NCBI RefSeq assembly: GCF_024464655.1
Contig: NZ_JANHAV010000012.1
Coordinates: forward strand, 1 to 64,000
Direction: 5' to 3'
DNA from: Halobellus inordinatus
GTDB taxonomy: Archaea > Halobacteriota > Halobacteria > Halobacteriales > Haloferacaceae
Length of the DNA: 64,000 bases
Part shown: positions 61,308 through 64,000 of the stretch, piece after piece
Position numbering within the stretch: the first letter of the stretch is position 1
How the letters are laid out: each line of letters begins with the position of its first letter
Made by a program: the position numbers and the translations under genes
Notes under the pieces: model-generated
Told to the model about the DNA's origin: nothing
Seen by the model: only the letters and a program-made list of their open reading frames with translations
The model's database searches: none

Positions 61308-62311
61308 ACGCAGACGTGCACGCGTCCGTGACGCGGATCGCGGACCTCGAAGACCGAGAGTACGACGTCGAAGAACGGCCACAGTCAGCGTGGGAGACCG
61401 GCGACTACGTGCTCGCGCGCGTCACCCGCCGGCCCGCGCCCGAGGCCCGACTGGAGAATCCACAGGGTCGCCGCGTCGAGTTGATAGAGGGAGAGACCAT
61501 CGTCGGCGCGCTCGGCACGCGACGGGCGACCCGCGGGTTCGTCGGCGGCTGGGAGGACGTCGGCGACGACGGACAGATGGACATCTTGACCGGCGGCGGC
61601 GTCCTCGGGCGTGCCACGTCCGTCTCGGCGTACGTCCCGACGCCGATCGAGATCGAATACGAGGGCCACGTCGTGATCGACGAGGAGGTCGTACGAATGC
61701 GGGACTACCGGATCGACGCGCCGCAGGCCGAACTCGACACGCCCGTCATCCTCGTCCTCGGGACGAGTATGTCCGCGGGCAAGACGCTGAGCGCCCGCGT
61801 GATCATCCGCGTCCTGATCGAGCAGGGATACGAGGTCGCAGGCTGTAAACTGACGGGCGCGGGGACGTACAACGACGCGCTCTCGATGAGCGTCGCGGGT
61901 GCGGAATCCGTGTACGACTTCGTCGACGCCGGCCTCCCGACGACAGTCGTCCCCGAGGAGACCTTCCGGGAGTCGATCCAGTCGGTGCTGAGTCGCATCC
62001 AGGAGCGGCAGGCCGACGTGATCGTCGCGGAGGTCGGCGCGAGCCCGCTCGAACCGTACAACGGAGCAGCCGCGGTCGATCTGCTCGACGACCAGGTCGC
62101 GTTCACGCTGCTGTGTGCGTCGGATCCCTACGCCGTCGTCGGAATCGAGGAGGCGTTCGGACATTCGCCCGATCTCGTGGCGGGCATCGCGACGAACACG
62201 ACCGCAGGCATCAACTTAGTCGAGAAACTCACCGACTGCCCGGCGCTGAATTTACAGAACGAGACGGCCAAGGGTCCGCTCCGGCATATGCTCTCGGACG
62301 CGTTGCCCTGA
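61304..62311 (+). CDS. DUF1611 protein (DgcN-like N-acetyltransferase candidate)
   Basis: 335 aa. N-terminal Rossmann-like region to about 145, then a P-loop-like GTSMSAGKTLSARVII (about 152-167) and DVIVAEVGASPLEPYNGAAA (about 240). DUF1611 homologues in marine bacteria (DgcN) acetylate D-glutamate, and relatives are reported in Halobacteria. The racemase partner DgcA is not in the window. It overlaps the M20 gene by 4 nt. The reaction remains an inference; older annotation calls this family NAD-dependent epimerase-like. Confidence 0.85.
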   Translation: MNADVHASVTRIADLEDREYDVEERPQSAWETGDYVLARVTRRPAPEARLENPQGRRVELIEGETIVGALGTRRATRGFVGGWEDVGDDGQMDILTGGGVLGRATSVSAYVPTPIEIEYEGHVVIDEEVVRMRDYRIDAPQAELDTPVILVLGTSMSAGKTLSARVIIRVLIEQGYEVAGCKLTGAGTYNDALSMSVAGAESVYDFVDAGLPTTVVPEETFRESIQSVLSRIQERQADVIVAEVGASPLEPYNGAAAVDLLDDQVAFTLLCASDPYAVVGIEEAFGHSPDLVAGIATNTTAGINLVEKLTDCPALNLQNETAKGPLRHMLSDALP

Positions 62312-62393
62312 GCGGGATCGGGGGTGAGAGACCGCCAAAACGTGGCGCATCTGTGACGAAAGGTCAAAATCCCCGGTGGTCGTTTGGAAGGGT

Positions 62394-62765
62394 ATGGCAA
62401 CTGGGCAGACGCTTGTCGAAGACGTGATGTCGAAACCGATCGAGACAATCAGTCCGGACGCGACGCTGGTCGAGGCGGCCAAAGCGATGCGCGAGAAGGA
62501 TATCAACGCGCTGCTCGTCCCGACGACCGAAATCGCGATCGTCACGAGCACCGACGTTCTGGATGCGATCGCCAACGATCACGACCCCGCCGAAACGTCC
62601 GTTCGTGAGGTGATGACCGAGTCCGTCGAGACGGTACCGCCGGAACTTCGCCTGACGGAGGCCGCGGCGATGATGGAGAACTTCGGCATCAGTCACCTGC
62701 CGGTCGTCGACGACGACCCCGTTGGGATGGTCTCCTCGACGGACATCGCCGCACAGCTTTCGTAA
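62394..62765 (+). CDS. Two-CBS-domain protein
   Basis: 123 aa from ATG 62394, preceded by GGAAGGGT. Two CBS motifs: VMSKPIETISPDATLVEAA and VMTESVETVPPELRLTEAA, each followed by the second strand-helix part (INALLVPTTE and SHLPVVDDDPVGMVSSTDI). It has no attached catalytic domain, so it is an adenosine-nucleotide sensor acting on another protein. It stands alone between the DUF1611 and yqeC genes. Confidence 0.93.
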   Translation: MATGQTLVEDVMSKPIETISPDATLVEAAKAMREKDINALLVPTTEIAIVTSTDVLDAIANDHDPAETSVREVMTESVETVPPELRLTEAAAMMENFGISHLPVVDDDPVGMVSSTDIAAQLS

Positions 62766-62877
62766 CCGGCCGAAGCGTCGCTGGGGTGGGGGCGTGCAGC
62801 ACTACAATCCAGCCGTCGATCCCGCGGCCGACCGAGCGAAGCGCACGATTGATCATCCCACACCGAGAGAACCGCGT

Positions 62878-63615
62878 ATGGACATCGTCACGGCACTCGA
62901 CGCGGCAACGGGGACGACCTGCGTCGTCGGCGCAGGCGGTAAGAAGACGACGATGAAGACCCTCGCCGATCGGCTCGATCGATCGATCGTCACCGCGACG
63001 GTTCGCATCCCGATTTTCGACGAGTGGGTCGACCGCGTCGCGGTCACGCCTGATCCGGTCGACGCCGTCCGCTCGCAGATCGAACGCGAGGGTGACGGTG
63101 AGTGGGCACTCGGCGTCGTGCCCGAACGGGAGCGCGAAGACCGATACTACGGCTACGACCCCGAAGAGATCGACCGCCTAAGCGAGTTCGACCTTCCCGT
63201 GTTCGTCAAGGCCGACGGCGCGCGGATGCGGAAGTTCAAAGCGCCCGACGAACACGAGCCGCGACTGCCGAGAACAGCGGACACGGTGGTGTCGATCGCG
63301 AGCGCGCACGTCGTTGGCGAACCGCTCTCCGAGGAGATCGTCCACCGGGTCGACGAGGTCGCCAGGCTCACCGGACTGGAGCCCGGCGATGAGATCACCG
63401 CGGCCGACGTCGCGACGGTGCTCGCGAGCGACGAGGGCGGACGGAAGGGGCTTCCGGACGGCGCGACGATGATTCCGCTACTCAACATGGTCGACGACGA
63501 GAGCCTCGAAGCGACGGCCCGCGAGATCGCCGCGGAGATCCACGAACGAGTCGACGTCCCGCACGTCGTGCTCGCGGAGATGCGCGCCGACGAGCCCCTC
63601 GTCGACATCGTCTGA
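62878..63615 (+). CDS. YqeC-like protein (selenium cofactor/molybdenum hydroxylase biosynthesis)
   Basis: 245 aa. P-loop-like CVVGAGGKKTTMKTLA near residues 18-33, then the family segment FVKADGARMRKFKAPDEHEP (about 115-134). YqeC is linked by context to selenium-dependent molybdenum hydroxylase maturation, together with a MobA-like cytidylyl/guanylyltransferase. That partner is the convergent gene at the window edge. Whether this organism uses selenium is unknown; haloarchaea mostly do not encode selenocysteine, so another cofactor role is possible. Confidence 0.88.
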   Translation: MDIVTALDAATGTTCVVGAGGKKTTMKTLADRLDRSIVTATVRIPIFDEWVDRVAVTPDPVDAVRSQIEREGDGEWALGVVPEREREDRYYGYDPEEIDRLSEFDLPVFVKADGARMRKFKAPDEHEPRLPRTADTVVSIASAHVVGEPLSEEIVHRVDEVARLTGLEPGDEITAADVATVLASDEGGRKGLPDGATMIPLLNMVDDESLEATAREIAAEIHERVDVPHVVLAEMRADEPLVDIV

Positions 63616-63697
63616 TAGGGATTATCGTAACTGTTCGGAGATTCTCGCCGTACCGCCCAGCGAGAGATCTATGAGGACTTACGATAGTCCCTATGAG
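63612..63697. repeat. 86-bp inverted-repeat element (MITE-like), copy B
   Basis: Terminal inverted repeats of 19 bp: left CTGATAGGGATTATCGTAA, right reading inward CTCATAGGGACTATCGTAA (17/19). It begins inside the stop codon of yqeC and lies between two convergent genes, as copy A does at 57529. Its left 24 bp match the right arm of copy A at 19 positions, so the two are members of one family. Confidence 0.65.
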
Positions 63698-63740
63698 AAG
63701 ACCGTTAGACCGTTCCGCCGAGTTAGCCGGGACCTCGGAG

Positions 63741-64000
63741 TCACTCCTCGCGCAGGCGTTCGGTCGCCGCCGCGAACTCTTCGGGCGTATTGACGTTCTC
63801 GAAGGTGTCGAGCGACGCGACCCGTTCGATCTCGGTCGCGTCGATGACGACGTCGTCGAGTTCCGAGAGCGGCGCGACGATGCGGTGCTCGCCGCGGTCG
63901 AGCGCGCGTCGACAGGCGGCGGCCATCGGCTCGGTCCGGTAGACAGCCTGGGTCGTCTGATACCACTCGTCGGGACGCGGGACGGCGGCGTCGCGTCCTG
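63741..64000 (-). CDS. MobA-like nucleotidyltransferase, C-terminal part (cut by window end)
   Basis: The frame stays open to the window edge, so only about the last 86 residues are present. Segments TTQAVYRTEPMAAACRRALD, DDVVIDATEIER and FENVNTPEEFAAA are the C-terminal hallmarks of MobA/MocA-type NTP transferases, which attach GMP or CMP to molybdopterin. It converges on yqeC, whose product acts in the same maturation context. The N-terminal nucleotide-binding motif lies outside the window. Confidence 0.85.
   Translation of the reverse strand, partial: GRDAAVPRPDEWYQTTQAVYRTEPMAAACRRALDRGEHRIVAPLSELDDVVIDATEIERVASLDTFENVNTPEEFAAATERLREE

Overview
The window reads as the chromosome (or a large replicon) of a haloarchaeon (class Halobacteria). 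The support is high G+C with very acidic, Asp/Glu/Thr-rich proteins, many Tat-type signal peptides with lipoboxes, short AT-rich TATA boxes 25-35 nt ahead of start codons, extensive ATGA/GTGA gene overlaps, and lineage-typical families (Lrp-RCK_C, Bat-type HTH, TrmB, fused NuoCD, BGTF-type surface protein, COG1361 secreted proteins). The species cannot be fixed from sequence alone. About 57 protein genes were recognised, plus pseudogenes and one partial gene at the right edge; no rRNA or tRNA was seen.

Layout. 1-8131: a visibly lower-G+C potassium island with trkA, a six-gene operon (zinc ribbon, UspA, APC transporter-USP-USP, trkA, trkH, small membrane protein) and a divergent Lrp-type regulator carrying a TrkA-C (RCK_C) domain. 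Diverged copies of one ~215 bp mobile-element remnant flank it. 8132-9790: a decayed region with an IS200/IS605-like end, a truncated membrane gene, a four-repeat degenerate CRISPR array without cas genes and a frameshifted membrane-gene relic. 9857-15438: a secreted COG1361 protein, an HAE3-type RND exporter and a frameshifted TrmB regulator, facing a Bat-type regulator. 15926-17883: an orphan NuoCD paralogue and a CxxC protein. 17976-21429: a CaCA exchanger, then dehydrogenase, pterin-synthase-like and methyltransferase genes as an uncharacterised pathway. 21616-24783: an adjacent cohesin protein and dockerin-bearing phosphoesterase. 24936-26114: an HprK-like ATPase.

26354-40605 is a copper/redox region: a winged-helix regulator with a membrane partner, SCO1 with a SafE-like protein, nosLDFY without nosZ, a Zn/Cd-class P1B ATPase with two HMA domains, a VOC protein, an MBL hydrolase, and a SCO-TlpA-CcdA operon. 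40709-53296 is a galactoside module: ABC sugar importer, galactonate dehydratase, SDR (probable galactose dehydrogenase), GH36 and GH42 glycosidases in one operon, with a divergent IclR regulator and a KD(P)Gal aldolase. Together they outline a DeLey-Doudoroff route that lacks only the KDGal kinase here. 53365-64000 holds an ArsR-type membrane regulator, a Tat-exported subtilase, surface and membrane proteins, a DUF1684 protein, cysE, a flavin reductase-M20 hydrolase-DUF1611 operon (possible N-acetyl-D-glutamate metabolism), a CBS protein, and yqeC facing a MobA-like gene cut by the window end.

Structure the genes do not explain: two copies of an ~87 bp inverted-repeat element at gene 3' ends (57529-57616, 63612-63697), a perfect palindrome between the TATA box and start of the IclR gene, the mini-CRISPR, and several transposon-end hairpins.
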